A stretch of 64,000 nt of DNA from Hyphomicrobiales bacterium (GTDB lineage Bacteria; Pseudomonadota; Alphaproteobacteria; Rhizobiales; Xanthobacteraceae), in assembly GCA_017305715.1 (NCBI GenBank), contig JAFKKG010000011.1, positions 186,001 to 250,000 on the forward strand, given 5' to 3'. Made by a program: the position numbers and the translations under genes. The stretch's first letter is position 1; each line of letters opens with the position of its first letter. Positions 1 to 7,745 of the stretch are shown here, piece by piece. The notes beneath the pieces are model-generated. The model saw only the letters and a program-made list of their open reading frames with translations. It searched no databases and had not been told where the DNA came from.

Positions 1-628
1 TACCGCCGCCGGTCAGTGCCGCGCGCGGCACGGTCTCGCCCGGGCTCAGGCTCAGGATGCGCAGCATCTCGCGTTCGCGGTCGGTGAGGTGGATGATCTC
101 TTCGCCCTCGCGCAATTCGCCGCGCTCGAGGTGATAGATGTAGGGTCCGAACGCGATCTGCTCGAGCGTCTCGACCGGCGGCGCCGCGGTGCGCTTGAGG
201 ATGTTGCCGATCCGCAGGACCAGTTCGCGCGGCTCGAACGGCTTTGCCACATAATCGTCGGCGCCGATCTGCAGGCCTTCGATCCGGGCTTCCGCCTCAT
301 GGCGCGCCGTCAGCATGATGATCGGCACCGACGAGGACGAGCGGATGAACCGCGCGAGGTCGAAGCCGGTTTCGCCGGGCATCATGACGTCGAGGATGAG
401 CAAGTCGAAATGCAGGCCGAGCAATTTGGCACGGGCATCGGTGGCGCTCGCCGCGGTGGTGACGCGATAGCCCTCGCCGGAAAGGAACCGCGACAGCAGG
501 TCGCGGATGCGGCGGTCGTCATCGACCAGCAGCAGATGCGGCGCATCGTCGGCCATTTGCCGCGGCGTCCGTATGGCGGCGGTGACGGTCGCTGCGTTGG
601 CGGTTGCGCTGACAGTTCCTTGGGCCAC
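1..628 (-). CDS. OmpR/PhoB-family response regulator, 3' end cut by window edge
   Basis: The visible N-terminal part is a receiver domain: an acidic pocket (LLLVDDD), the phospho-acceptor Asp in LILDVMMPG, the switch Thr in IIMLTAR and the Lys in VAKPFEPREL. The beginning of a winged-helix output domain (LTDREREMLRIL) follows before the window ends. The frame opens with GTG at 628, two bases after the stop of the upstream MarR gene, so the two are probably translationally coupled; an internal ATG at 556 (MADDAPHLL) is the alternative start. A MarR gene followed at once by this kind of regulator recalls petP-petR of Rhodobacter capsulatus, which influences cytochrome expression; that parallel is inference. 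A sensor kinase may lie beyond the window. Confidence 0.9.
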   Translation of the reverse strand, partial: MAQGTVSATANAATVTAAIRTPRQMADDAPHLLLVDDDRRIRDLLSRFLSGEGYRVTTAASATDARAKLLGLHFDLLILDVMMPGETGFDLARFIRSSSSVPIIMLTARHEAEARIEGLQIGADDYVAKPFEPRELVLRIGNILKRTAAPPVETLEQIAFGPYIYHLERGELREGEEIIHLTDREREMLRILSLSPGETVPRAALTGGG

Positions 629-630
629 GG

Positions 631-1173
631 TTACTCCCTGGGTTTCTTGCTGCTGCCGAAGATCGTCTCCAGCACCTTGTCGGGATCGTCGCGATCGATC
701 ATCGCGCGCAGGAATTGCCGCACCGCTTCCTGGCCGGCCGGATCGATCTCCTGCACGGCGCGGTTGATGCGATCGGTCTGCAGCCCGGCGAGTTTCGCGA
801 CCAGCGTTTCGCCCTTCGGCGTGGCGTAAAGCAGGCGCTGCCGGCGGTCGTTATTGCCGGTCTTCTGCACGATGTAGCCTTCGTCCAGCAGTTGCTTGAG
901 CACCCGGCCCAGCGACTGCTTGGTGATGCGCAGAACGTCCAGGAGATCGGCGACCTTGAGGCCGGGATAGCGATGGACGAAATGCATCACCCGGTGATGG
1001 GCGCGGCCGAAGCCGAACGCTTCGAGCTCATGGTCGGCATCGCCGACGAAGTCGCGATAGGCGAAGAACAGCAGCTCGATGATATCCCAGCGCAGTTCAT
1101 TGGCGCGGCCAGCGGCGTCGCTTCCCTTCGAATCGGGGTCGCCGGCGGCCGTCGAGAAATTTATGTCAGTCAT
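631..1173 (-). CDS. MarR-family transcriptional regulator (PetP-like)
   Basis: A 180-residue winged-helix protein. The recognition region reads LDVLRITKQSLGRVLKQLLDEG and is followed by the MarR wing (NNDRRQRLLYATPKGE), the normal family layout. I chose the ATG at 1173 (MTDINFS) over one 14 codons upstream because a perfect inverted repeat sits across 1162-1182 and the longer form adds nothing MarR-like. The stop is two bases from the GTG of the response regulator, so the pair forms one operon. It is divergent from the branched-chain aminotransferase at 1527. MarR proteins usually repress their own promoter; the inverted repeat over the start codon fits this. The ligand is unknown. Confidence 0.9.
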   Translation of the reverse strand: MTDINFSTAAGDPDSKGSDAAGRANELRWDIIELLFFAYRDFVGDADHELEAFGFGRAHHRVMHFVHRYPGLKVADLLDVLRITKQSLGRVLKQLLDEGYIVQKTGNNDRRQRLLYATPKGETLVAKLAGLQTDRINRAVQEIDPAGQEAVRQFLRAMIDRDDPDKVLETIFGSSKKPRE

Positions 1174-1182
1174 GTTGACATA
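1162..1182. promoter_or_regulatory. Inverted repeat over the MarR start codon, candidate autoregulatory operator
   Basis: TATGTCA and TGACATA form perfect 7-bp arms separated by 7 bases that contain the MarR start codon (1171-1173). On the plus strand the right arm overlaps a plausible -35 (TTGACA at 1175-1180), followed 17 bases later by TACAAA, so a bound protein could affect transcription in both directions. This is a sequence pattern only; no binding is shown. Confidence 0.5.
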
Positions 1183-1526
1183 TCTTGGGTTCAATGTTAC
1201 AAAACTGCCAGCCACGACGAAACTTTAAGTCGTTTCGACCTGGGCGACGTTTGAGGCGACCTGAAAAGCCAGCGATGGCGGCATGGGCCGCGAATTGGAC
1301 TACCGTGCGATTGTCGAGCGGCATTTGCGCAAACATACTGGACTTCGGCATTCCGCAAAAGCATGTCCTGTGGACGTGTTGGCGATGGAAACCGGCTGTG
1401 AAGCAGGTGTAGCTGACGTCGAGACCAATCAAGCCAGCGGGCCGGGAAAAACGGGCCGGCGCCAGGGATCGCGCCGGCCGGGCTGGCGGCAGCCAAGGAA
1501 GCAGGAAAAGGGCGGGAAGCAGGAAG
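1174..1526. other. Divergent promoter region between the MarR gene and ilvE
   Basis: No credible gene is seen here. It must hold the promoters of both flanking operons. A plus-strand sigma70-like candidate is TTGACA-N17-TACAAA at 1175-1203. A strong GC hairpin with 9-bp perfect arms (GGCCGGCGC at 1454-1462 and GCGCCGGCC at 1471-1479) lies about 50 bases before the ilvE start in its leader. I found no leader peptide rich in Ile, Leu or Val, so attenuation is not supported. Confidence 0.5.
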
Positions 1527-2603
1527 ATGAGTTTGAAATTCGATATCCGTCCGACCACCAGTCCGACGTCAGAACAGGATCGCACGGCCAAGCTCGCGGA
1601 TCCCGGCTTCGGCCGGGTTTTCACCGATCACATGGCGATCGTCCGCTACAACCAGGCCAAGGGCTGGCATGACGCGCGCATCGAATCGCGGGCGAACTTC
1701 CCGCTCGATCCGGCCGCCGCCGTGCTGCATTACGCGCAGGAGATTTTCGAGGGCCTCAAGGCCTACAAGCGCGACAACGGCGTCAACCTGTTCCGCCCCG
1801 ACGCCAATGCCAGACGCTTCAGGGATTCGGCCGAGCGCATGGCGATGGCGCCGCTCCCCGAATCCGTGTTCATCGAAGCGGTCGAACAACTCGTGCGCAT
1901 CGACAGCGCCTGGATTCCGGGCGGCGAGGGCAGTCTCTATCTGCGCCCCTTCATGATCGCGAGCGAGACCTTCCTCGGCGTCAAGCCGTCCTCGGAATAC
2001 ATCTTCGCTGTCATCGCTTCGCCGGTCGGTTCCTATTTCAAGGGCGGACCCGCGCCGGTCTCGATCTGGGTCTCGGAGAACTACACGCGCGCCGCGGTCG
2101 GCGGCACCGGCGCCGTCAAATGCGGCGGCAACTACGCCGCCAGCCTGCGCGCGCAGGCCGAGGCCATCCAGCACGGCTGCGATCAGGTGGTGTTCCTCGA
2201 TGCGGTCGAGCGCCGTTACATCGAGGAACTCGGCGGCATGAATGTCTTCTTCGTGTTCGACGACGGCTCGCTGCTGACGCCGCCGCTCGGCACCATCCTG
2301 CCGGGCATTACGCGGGATTCGATCATCGCGCTGGCGAAGGATTCCGGTACCCGCGTGCGCGAGGAGCTCTACACGATCGAGCAGTGGCGCGCGGATGCCG
2401 CCAGCGGCAAGCTCAAAGAGGCCTTTGCCTGCGGCACCGCGGCGGTGATCTCGCCGATCGGCAAGGTGTGTTCGGCGAGCGGTGATTTCCTGATCAGCGG
2501 AGGGGCCGCCGGCCCCGTCGCGATGGGGATGCGCAAGAAGCTGGTCGACATCCAGTACGGCCGTGCGGCCGATCCGCACGAATGGATCCGAAAGGTCCTG
2601 TAA
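1527..2603 (+). CDS. ilvE: Branched-chain amino acid aminotransferase, long (BCAT2-like) form
   Basis: A 358-residue PLP fold-type IV enzyme that transfers the amino group between Leu, Ile or Val and 2-oxoglutarate, the last step of branched-chain amino acid synthesis and the first of breakdown. HYAQEIFEGLKAY near residues 68-80 and the PLP-lysine motif KCGGNYAAS (Lys198) are typical, with the conserved EELGGMNVFFVF and GTAAVISPIG blocks behind. The length matches the eukaryote-like BCAT subgroup (about 350-370 residues). A purine-rich Shine-Dalgarno (GGGAAGCAGGAAG) precedes the ATG. A second aminotransferase of a shorter subtype follows 123 bases downstream, so the pair may be cotranscribed. 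Confidence 0.95.
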   Translation: MSLKFDIRPTTSPTSEQDRTAKLADPGFGRVFTDHMAIVRYNQAKGWHDARIESRANFPLDPAAAVLHYAQEIFEGLKAYKRDNGVNLFRPDANARRFRDSAERMAMAPLPESVFIEAVEQLVRIDSAWIPGGEGSLYLRPFMIASETFLGVKPSSEYIFAVIASPVGSYFKGGPAPVSIWVSENYTRAAVGGTGAVKCGGNYAASLRAQAEAIQHGCDQVVFLDAVERRYIEELGGMNVFFVFDDGSLLTPPLGTILPGITRDSIIALAKDSGTRVREELYTIEQWRADAASGKLKEAFACGTAAVISPIGKVCSASGDFLISGGAAGPVAMGMRKKLVDIQYGRAADPHEWIRKVL

Positions 2604-2726
2604 CCGGCGGCGGGTAACTCCGCCACGCTTAAGACTGGCAGCGTTTTTTCGACTTGAGCACGGGGCCATGCGCGCCTCGCGGAGTCGCGCGCCTGCGCGT
2701 TTGATGAACCGAAAAGGAGAACGGCC

Positions 2727-3617
2727 ATGGGAGTTTCGTTCGACAAGATCGATGGTTTGATCTGGTACGACGGCGCGCTGGTGCCGTGGGCCGACGCCAA
2801 CGTCCATGTGCTGACCCACGGCCTGCATTACGCGAGCTGCGTGTTCGAGGGCGAGCGCGCCTATGGCGGCAGGGTGTTCAGGAGCACGGAACATTCGGAG
2901 CGGCTGAAGAACTCGGCCAATATCCTCGATTTCGAGATTCCCTATTCGGTCGCCGAGATCGATGCCGCCAAGCAGCTCGTGATCGACAGCAACAATCTGC
3001 CGAACGCCTATCTGCGCCCGATCGCCTGGCGCGGTTCGGAGATGATGGGCGTCTCGGCGCCGTCCAACACCATCCATCTGGCGATCGCGGCCTGGGACTG
3101 GCCGAGCTATTTCGATCCGGCCGCCAAGATGAAGGGCATCCGCATGTGCCTTGCCGAGTATCGACGTCCCGATCCGGCGACGATCCCGGCGATGGCGAAG
3201 GCCTCCGGCCTCTACATGATCTGCACGATCTCCAAGCACAAGGCGGAGCGCGCCGGCTATGCCGATGCGATGATGCTGGATTGGCAGGGCAGGGTTGCCG
3301 AATGCACCGGCGCCAACATCTTCTTCATCGCCGACGGCAAGCTGCACACGCCGATCGCCGACTGCTTCCTCGCCGGCATCACCCGCGCCGCCGTCATGGA
3401 TCTCGCGCGGCGACGCGGCATCGAGGTGATCGAACGCCGCATCATGCCGGACGAGCTTGATGGCTTTTCGGAGTGCTTGATCACCGGCACCGCCGCCGAA
3501 ATCACACCGGTAGCTGAGATCGCGAATTGGAAGTTCACGCCCGGCAAAATCTCCGAGCAACTGATGGCGGATTTTGCCGCCGAAGTGCAGCCGAAGGGCA
3601 AGGCGGTCGCGGCGTGA
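2727..3617 (+). CDS. Branched-chain aminotransferase-family protein, short (type I) form
   Basis: A 296-residue fold-type IV aminotransferase closer to enterobacterial IlvE and D-amino-acid transaminases than to the neighbour at 1527. THGLHYASCVFEGERAY (residues 30-46) is the substrate-domain motif, MAKASGLYM carries the PLP Lys (Lys158; the family usually has KVGGNY here), and LITGTAAEITPV is the phosphate-binding loop. The start follows AAAAGGAGA. Substrate preference cannot be read from sequence: branched-chain amino acids are most likely, but aromatic or D-amino acids are possible given the unusual residues after the Lys. Confidence 0.88.
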   Translation: MGVSFDKIDGLIWYDGALVPWADANVHVLTHGLHYASCVFEGERAYGGRVFRSTEHSERLKNSANILDFEIPYSVAEIDAAKQLVIDSNNLPNAYLRPIAWRGSEMMGVSAPSNTIHLAIAAWDWPSYFDPAAKMKGIRMCLAEYRRPDPATIPAMAKASGLYMICTISKHKAERAGYADAMMLDWQGRVAECTGANIFFIADGKLHTPIADCFLAGITRAAVMDLARRRGIEVIERRIMPDELDGFSECLITGTAAEITPVAEIANWKFTPGKISEQLMADFAAEVQPKGKAVAA

Positions 3618-3626
3618 GGCGGTGTG

Positions 3627-3673
3627 CTCCCTCGCCCCGCTCTTGCGGGGGTTCGGGGTGAGGGGCTCTCTCC
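3627..3673. repeat. Intergenic palindromic repeat (family D)
   Basis: A C-rich arm (CTCCCTCGCCCCGCTCTTGC) followed by a complementary G-rich arm makes an imperfect hairpin. A close relative occurs inside the uvrB reading frame at 35167-35198. The type is familiar from rhizobial intergenic DNA; function unknown. Confidence 0.55.
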
Positions 3674-3752
3674 GCGAACGCTGAATTCTTGGGAGCCTCG
3701 GTGCCATGTGGGCGCTTGCCGTGCGGGGCACCGGCTGGTAACTCGGCGTAAT

Positions 3753-3780
3753 GTCTGTAAGTCAACATTGACTTACAGAC
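3753..3780. promoter_or_regulatory. Perfect 13-bp palindrome just upstream of hisS
   Basis: GTCTGTAAGTCAA and TTGACTTACAGAC flank a 2-base centre (CA), 28 bp in total, ending 16 bases before the hisS start. There is no T-run on either side, so an operator is more likely than a terminator. The size and symmetry resemble TetR-family operators, but no TetR gene lies close by. Function is inferred. Confidence 0.5.
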
Positions 3781-3796
3781 CTGACAACGAGCGCCC

Positions 3797-5269
3797 ATGG
3801 CCGACAAACCCAAAAAACCCCAGAAGCTGAAGGCGCGCCTGCCGCGCGGTCTGGAAGACCGCGGCCCTGCCGCGATCTCCGCAACGCGGCAGATGGTCGA
3901 GAAAATCCGCGAAGTCTATGAGCGCTACGGCTTCGAGCCGGTCGAAACCCCGGCGATGGAGTTCACCGACGCGCTCGGCAAATTCCTGCCCGACCAGGAC
4001 CGGCCGAACGAGGGTGTGTTCTCGTTCCAGGACGATGACGAGCAGTGGATCTCGCTGCGCTACGATCTGACCGCGCCCTTGGCGCGCTATGTCGCGGAAA
4101 ATTTCGACGCGCTGCCAAAACCCTATCGCAGCTATCGCGCGGGCTACGTCTATCGCAACGAGAAACCCGGCCCCGGCCGCTTCCGCCAGTTCATGCAGTT
4201 CGACGCCGACACGGTAGGCTCGGCTTCGCCGGCGGCCGACGCCGAGATGTGCATGATGGCGGCCGACACGATGGAAGCGCTCGGCATCCCCCGCGGCAGC
4301 TATGTGGTGAAGGTGAATAACCGCAAGGTACTCGATGGGGTGAGGGACGCGCTCGGCATCAGCGATGATGGCCAATGGCTGACCGTCATGCGTGCGATCG
4401 ACAAGCTCGATCGTCTTGGCATTTCCGGCGTTCAGCAACTGCTCGGCGACGGTCGCAAGGATGAGTCCGGCGACTTCACCAAGGGGGCCGGATTGAAGGC
4501 TGACGACATCGCTTTGGTCGTGGGAGCCGTCGAACAGGGCGCCGCGATCGACGCACGGCTGCGAGACAGCAAGATCGGACAGGAAGGTCGTGAAGAGCTG
4601 GACGCGATCGGCAAGCTCGTGACTGCATCCGGCTACGGCCCGGATCGGATCAAGATCGATCCCTCCGTCGTCCGCGGCCTCGAATACTACACCGGCCCCG
4701 TCTACGAAGTAGAACTCACGCTCGAAACTCGGGACGAAAAAGGCCGCCCGGTGCGCTTCGGCTCGGTCGGCGGCGGCGGTCGTTATGACGGCCTCGTCTC
4801 GCGCTTCCGCGGCGAGCCGGTGCCGGCGACCGGTTTCTCCATCGGCGTATCACGGCTTCAGGCGGCGCTGACGATGCTCGGCAAGGTCGATACCAAGCCG
4901 GCATACGGCCCCGTCGTCGTCACCGTGTTCGGCGGCGAAATCGCCGACTACCAGAAGATGGTCGCGGCGCTGCGCAACGAAAATATCCGCGCCGAGCTTT
5001 ATCTCGGGAATCCGAAGCACAGCATCGGCCAGCAGATGAAATATGCCGACCGCCGCAACAGCCCCTGCGCGATCGTGCAAGGGTCGGACGAGCGGGCGAA
5101 AGGCAAAATCCAGATCAAGGACCTCATCCTTGGCGCGGGCCTGACCGAGATCAAGGACCGCGAGGAATATCTCAAGAAGCAGTCTGAGGCCCAATACGAG
5201 GTCGATGAGAGCAAGCTCGTCGAGGCCGTGCGCGAAGTGCTCGCGCGCCATGCCGTGAAGTGGGGATAG
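3797..5269 (+). CDS. hisS: Histidine--tRNA ligase
   Basis: A 490-residue class II synthetase that charges tRNA-His with histidine in the cytoplasm. Motif 2 reads [17 protein letters not shown] with RQFMQFDAD behind it, the HisA signature is [13 protein letters not shown], and motif 3 is GFSIGVSRL after the Gly-rich [15 protein letters not shown]-terminal anticodon-binding domain follows (VVVTVFG...). The protein is longer than the roughly 420-residue bacterial norm and looks like the alphaproteobacterial/eukaryote-like type; part of this class is known to have lost the G-1 base of tRNA-His. A striking palindrome sits in the leader. The next gene is 114 bases away across a repeat, so hisS looks monocistronic. 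Confidence 0.96.
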   Translation: MADKPKKPQKLKARLPRGLEDRGPAAISATRQMVEKIREVYERYGFEPVETPAMEFTDALGKFLPDQDRPNEGVFSFQDDDEQWISLRYDLTAPLARYVAENFDALPKPYRSYRAGYVYRNEKPGPGRFRQFMQFDADTVGSASPAADAEMCMMAADTMEALGIPRGSYVVKVNNRKVLDGVRDALGISDDGQWLTVMRAIDKLDRLGISGVQQLLGDGRKDESGDFTKGAGLKADDIALVVGAVEQGAAIDARLRDSKIGQEGREELDAIGKLVTASGYGPDRIKIDPSVVRGLEYYTGPVYEVELTLETRDEKGRPVRFGSVGGGGRYDGLVSRFRGEPVPATGFSIGVSRLQAALTMLGKVDTKPAYGPVVVTVFGGEIADYQKMVAALRNENIRAELYLGNPKHSIGQQMKYADRRNSPCAIVQGSDERAKGKIQIKDLILGAGLTEIKDREEYLKKQSEAQYEVDESKLVEAVREVLARHAVKWG

Positions 5270-5284
5270 CTATTCATTCCAGCC

Positions 5285-5362
5285 GTCGTACCCGGCCTTG
5301 TGCCGGGCATCCACGTCTTGTTTGATGGATCGTGGATGGCCGGGACAAGCCCGGCCATGACG
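5285..5362. repeat. Intergenic hairpin repeat (family E)
   Basis: CCCGGCCTTGTGCCGGGCAT and GCCGGGACAAGCCCGGCCAT, together with internal CCACG/CGTGG segments, fold into a long imperfect stem. The tail CCCGGCCATGACG recurs at about 26699-26711. It lies between hisS and the tautomerase gene and could act as a transcript-end hairpin. Confidence 0.55.
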
Positions 5363-5383
5363 AAAATAAAGAGGGAGACGAAG

Positions 5384-5587
5384 ATGCCTGAAATCACCGT
5401 GAGCATGGCCGCCGGCCGCACCGACGAGCAGAAGGCCGGCATGATGCGCGACATCACGCAGGCGCTGGTGAAAAACCTCGGCGTCGATGCCGATGCGGTC
5501 GTGATCCAGATCAACGAAGCCCCGCTCCATCACAAGATGAAGGGCGGCAAGACGTTTGTTGAGCGCGCCGCGGCGGCGAAGAAGTAG
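5384..5587 (+). CDS. 4-oxalocrotonate tautomerase-family protein
   Basis: A 67-residue protein. After Met removal it begins with the catalytic amino-terminal Pro (PEITVSMAAGRTDEQKAGM), the hallmark of the 4-OT family, which interconverts enol and keto acids. ALVKNLGVDADAVVIQIN is the conserved beta-alpha-beta core. The start is placed at 5384 because it exposes Pro-1 and follows GAGGGAGACGAAG; the frame is open upstream, but only through repeat DNA. No aromatic catabolic genes surround it, so the true substrate is unknown. Confidence 0.88.
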   Translation: MPEITVSMAAGRTDEQKAGMMRDITQALVKNLGVDADAVVIQINEAPLHHKMKGGKTFVERAAAAKK

Positions 5588-5596
5588 GCCGCCTTT

Positions 5597-5721
5597 CGTC
5601 CCGGCGAACGCCGGGACCCAGACCGCGTTGTGCTCTCGGTCGGAGCAAGGTGGCAGATACCCTCCACAGCAACAACGCTCGGTGGGCATGGGTCCCGGAT
5701 CGCGCTTCGCTTGTCCGGGAC
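5597..5721. repeat. Intergenic repeat (family A), copy 1
   Basis: The left end CGTCCCGGCGAACGCCGGGA is itself a hairpin, and the right end is CCCGGATCGCGCTTCGCTTG followed by TCCGGGAC. Copy 2 at 7101-7231 has nearly the same ends around a divergent centre; copy 3 at 54157-54300 shares one end. It sits immediately upstream of the thioesterase-like gene. Confidence 0.65.
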
Positions 5722-5750
5722 CACGGCTTGTTGTTTTGGCGGGACCCCCC

Positions 5751-6143
5751 ATGGACGCACGCGACTTCCTCACGACAGGCATGTCGGCCGAGCGCACGCT
5801 GGTGGTGCCGGCGGAGCGCACGGTCGGGCATTTCGTGCCGGGCATGCCGATGGTCTATGCGACGCCGATGATGATTTTGGAAATGGAGATGGCGTCGGGC
5901 GATGCGATTCGCGGCCATCTGCAGCCGGGCTGGGTCACGGTCGGCACCGAGGTCGACATCCGCCATATCGGCGCCGCGCTGGTCGGCTCGTTGGTGCGGA
6001 CCACGGCGAAAGTGATTGCGGTGGAACCTCGCGTGATCCGCTTCGAGGTCGAGGCTTTCGAGGGCACACGCAAGATCGGCGAGGGCCGCCACGCCCGCGG
6101 CCTCGTCAATGTCGAGCGTTTCAACAAGCGGCTGGCGAAATAG
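5751..6143 (+). CDS. FlK-like thioesterase (hotdog-fold) family protein
   Basis: A 130-residue single-domain protein whose pattern (TVGHFVPGMPMVYATPMMILEMEMA, then LQPGWVTVGTEVDIRHIGA and GEGRHARGLVNVERF) matches the fluoroacetyl-CoA-thioesterase-like branch of hotdog proteins. Such enzymes hydrolyse small acyl-CoAs; the substrate here is unknown. The start at 5751 has a poor Shine-Dalgarno, and the ATG at 5781 (MSAERTL) is a possible alternative giving 120 residues. It stands alone between two repeat elements. Confidence 0.75.
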   Translation: MDARDFLTTGMSAERTLVVPAERTVGHFVPGMPMVYATPMMILEMEMASGDAIRGHLQPGWVTVGTEVDIRHIGAALVGSLVRTTAKVIAVEPRVIRFEVEAFEGTRKIGEGRHARGLVNVERFNKRLAK

Positions 6144-6162
6144 CCGCGCACGCAGAACCGCA

Positions 6163-6248
6163 GGGTGGGCAAAGGCGCCCTTGTGCCGTGCGCATCATCT
6201 TTCCACGGTCATGCTCTGAATGGTGGGCACGCTTCGCTTTGCCCACCC
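6163..6248. repeat. Intergenic repeat (family B), copy 1
   Basis: Terminal inverted repeats GGGTGGGCAAAG and CTTTGCCCACCC bracket a short centre. Copy 2 (10000-10089) has the same ends in the reverse relative orientation, judged by the internal GGCGC and GCTTCG segments. Confidence 0.65.
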
Positions 6249-6260
6249 AACGGACGCCAG

Positions 6261-7091
6261 CTACTTCGCCAGATCCTTCGAGCGCTGCGTCGCGGCCGCG
6301 ACCGCGCGGGTCAGCAGCTTTTCCATGCCGTCAGGGCCCATCAGCACGTCGAGCGCGGCCGCGGTCGTGCCGCCGGGCGAGGTGACGTTCTGGCGCAGCG
6401 TGGCCGAGGAAAGGTCCGAGCGGTGCAGCAACTCGCCGGAGCCGGCGACGGTTTCGCGGGCGAGCTTGGTCGCAAGCTCGGCCGGCAGCCCGGCGGCGAC
6501 GCCGGCGCGCGCCAGTTCTTCGGCGAGCAGGAACACGTAGGCCGGGCCCGAGCCGGACACCGCCGTCACCGCATCCATCAGGCTTTCCTTGTCGACCCAC
6601 TCCACCGAGCCGGTCGCGCGCAGCAGCGCATCGGCGATGGCGCGCTGCCCGGCGCTGACTTTTTTGGCCGCGACCGCCACCGTGATGCCGCGGCCGATCG
6701 CGGCCGGCGTGTTCGGCATGGCGCGCACCACGCTGCCGCCGACGATGGCCTCCAACGAAGCGATCGGCGTGCCCGCCATGATCGAGACCACCAGCGTCGA
6801 CGATCCCACATAGGCCTTCAGCGTAGCACCGGCTTCGCGGAACGATTGCGGCTTCACCGCCACCACCAGCGTGTCGACCTCGCCGGCTTCCTTCGCCGTC
6901 GGGTTGAGGCGGATGCCCGCCAGCGCCTTGATCTCGTCCGCAGGGTGCGGCTCGATCACGACGACGCGTCGGGGATCGAGCCCCTGCGCCAGCCAGCCGG
7001 TCAGCATCGCGCCGCCCATCTTGCCGGCGCCCGCCAGCGCAATGGTGCCGTGGACGGATTTCAGTGCGTTGGTCGTGCTCAAGGTGATCAC
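6261..7091 (-). CDS. proC: Pyrroline-5-carboxylate reductase
   Basis: A 276-residue enzyme that reduces 1-pyrroline-5-carboxylate to proline with NAD(P)H, the last step of proline synthesis. The N-terminal Rossmann loop is IALAGAGKMGGAM (residues 17-29), VVAVKPQ and RAMPNTPAAIGRG form the cofactor and substrate core, and the C-terminal dimerisation domain contains AVSGSGPAYVFLLAE and VTSPGGTTAAAL, the ProC signature. It is transcribed in the same direction as the YbjN gene upstream, but a family-A repeat separates them, so coupling is uncertain. Confidence 0.96.
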   Translation of the reverse strand: MITLSTTNALKSVHGTIALAGAGKMGGAMLTGWLAQGLDPRRVVVIEPHPADEIKALAGIRLNPTAKEAGEVDTLVVAVKPQSFREAGATLKAYVGSSTLVVSIMAGTPIASLEAIVGGSVVRAMPNTPAAIGRGITVAVAAKKVSAGQRAIADALLRATGSVEWVDKESLMDAVTAVSGSGPAYVFLLAEELARAGVAAGLPAELATKLARETVAGSGELLHRSDLSSATLRQNVTSPGGTTAAALDVLMGPDGMEKLLTRAVAAATQRSKDLAK

Positions 7092-7100
7092 CTGCGCTGT

Positions 7101-7231
7101 CGTCCCGGCGAAGGCCGGGACCCATAACCACAGCCGGTTCTAGTGAAGCGAGGGGAGGGCCACAAGCAGTTTGCTTAAACCACGGCCGTCACGACGTATG
7201 GGTACCGGATCGCGCTTCGCTGGTCCGGGAC
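7101..7231. repeat. Intergenic repeat (family A), copy 2
   Basis: It begins CGTCCCGGCGAAGGCCGGGA and ends with ACCGGATCGCGCTTCGCTGG then TCCGGGAC, matching copy 1 at 5597-5721 at both ends while the middle differs. It separates ybjN from proC. Confidence 0.65.
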
Positions 7232-7244
7232 GGAGGAGACGGCC

Positions 7245-7745
7245 CTACGCCTCGCCCTCGGTATCGAACATCGCCGCGCTCATGGCCTCAGCGGCGGTCT
7301 TGCCGGCCCAGACCACGAACTGGAATGCCGGATAATAGCGCTCGCAGGCATGGATAGCGCCGACCAGCATGGCTTCGCATTGCGCGGTCGAGGCGGTGAG
7401 CCCGCCCGGCAGCACCAGCGCCTGCCGGTACATGATCATGCCGGTGTGGGTCCAGATGTCGAAATGGCCGATCCACAATTGCTCGTTGATCGCGGCGACC
7501 AGCCGCTGCACCTCGCCCCGCCGTGCCGGCGGAATCTTCATGTCGAAGGCGCAGGCCAGATGCAGCGCCTCGATCTCGGCCATCCAGGTGAAGGAGAGCT
7601 GATAGTCGGTCCAGTCGCCTTTGGAGACGATGGTCACTTCATCTTCGCCGGAACGCTCGAACGCCCAGTTGTTGTCGGTGGCGATGTCCTCGACGACCGC
7701 GAGCGGGTTGTTCGGGGAATCGATCATGCCTTCGAGGAGGGACAT
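7245..7745 (-). CDS. YbjN domain-containing protein
   Basis: A 166-residue protein whose ENxWxFxR-like segment (DNNWAFERSGEDEVTIVSKGDW) and type-III-secretion-chaperone-like alpha/beta pattern match the YbjN family. E. coli YbjN is linked to motility and stress control; the role in alphaproteobacteria is not settled. The start at 7745 (MSLLEGM) is preceded by GAGACGGA, whereas the longer frame begins in non-conserved Pro/Ala-rich sequence. A CtrA-type site lies about 310 bases upstream in the shared divergent region. proC follows downstream. Confidence 0.8.
   Translation of the reverse strand: MSLLEGMIDSPNNPLAVVEDIATDNNWAFERSGEDEVTIVSKGDWTDYQLSFTWMAEIEALHLACAFDMKIPPARRGEVQRLVAAINEQLWIGHFDIWTHTGMIMYRQALVLPGGLTASTAQCEAMLVGAIHACERYYPAFQFVVWAGKTAAEAMSAAMFDTEGEA

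Noticed and set aside
1200-1526. Leader-peptide attenuator for ilvE
   Set aside because: A GC hairpin exists, but no short frame rich in Ile, Leu or Val codons precedes it and no U-run follows.
1569-3731. Minus-strand open frame of about 720 codons
   Set aside because: It is antisense to both aminotransferase genes; low complexity and no domain.
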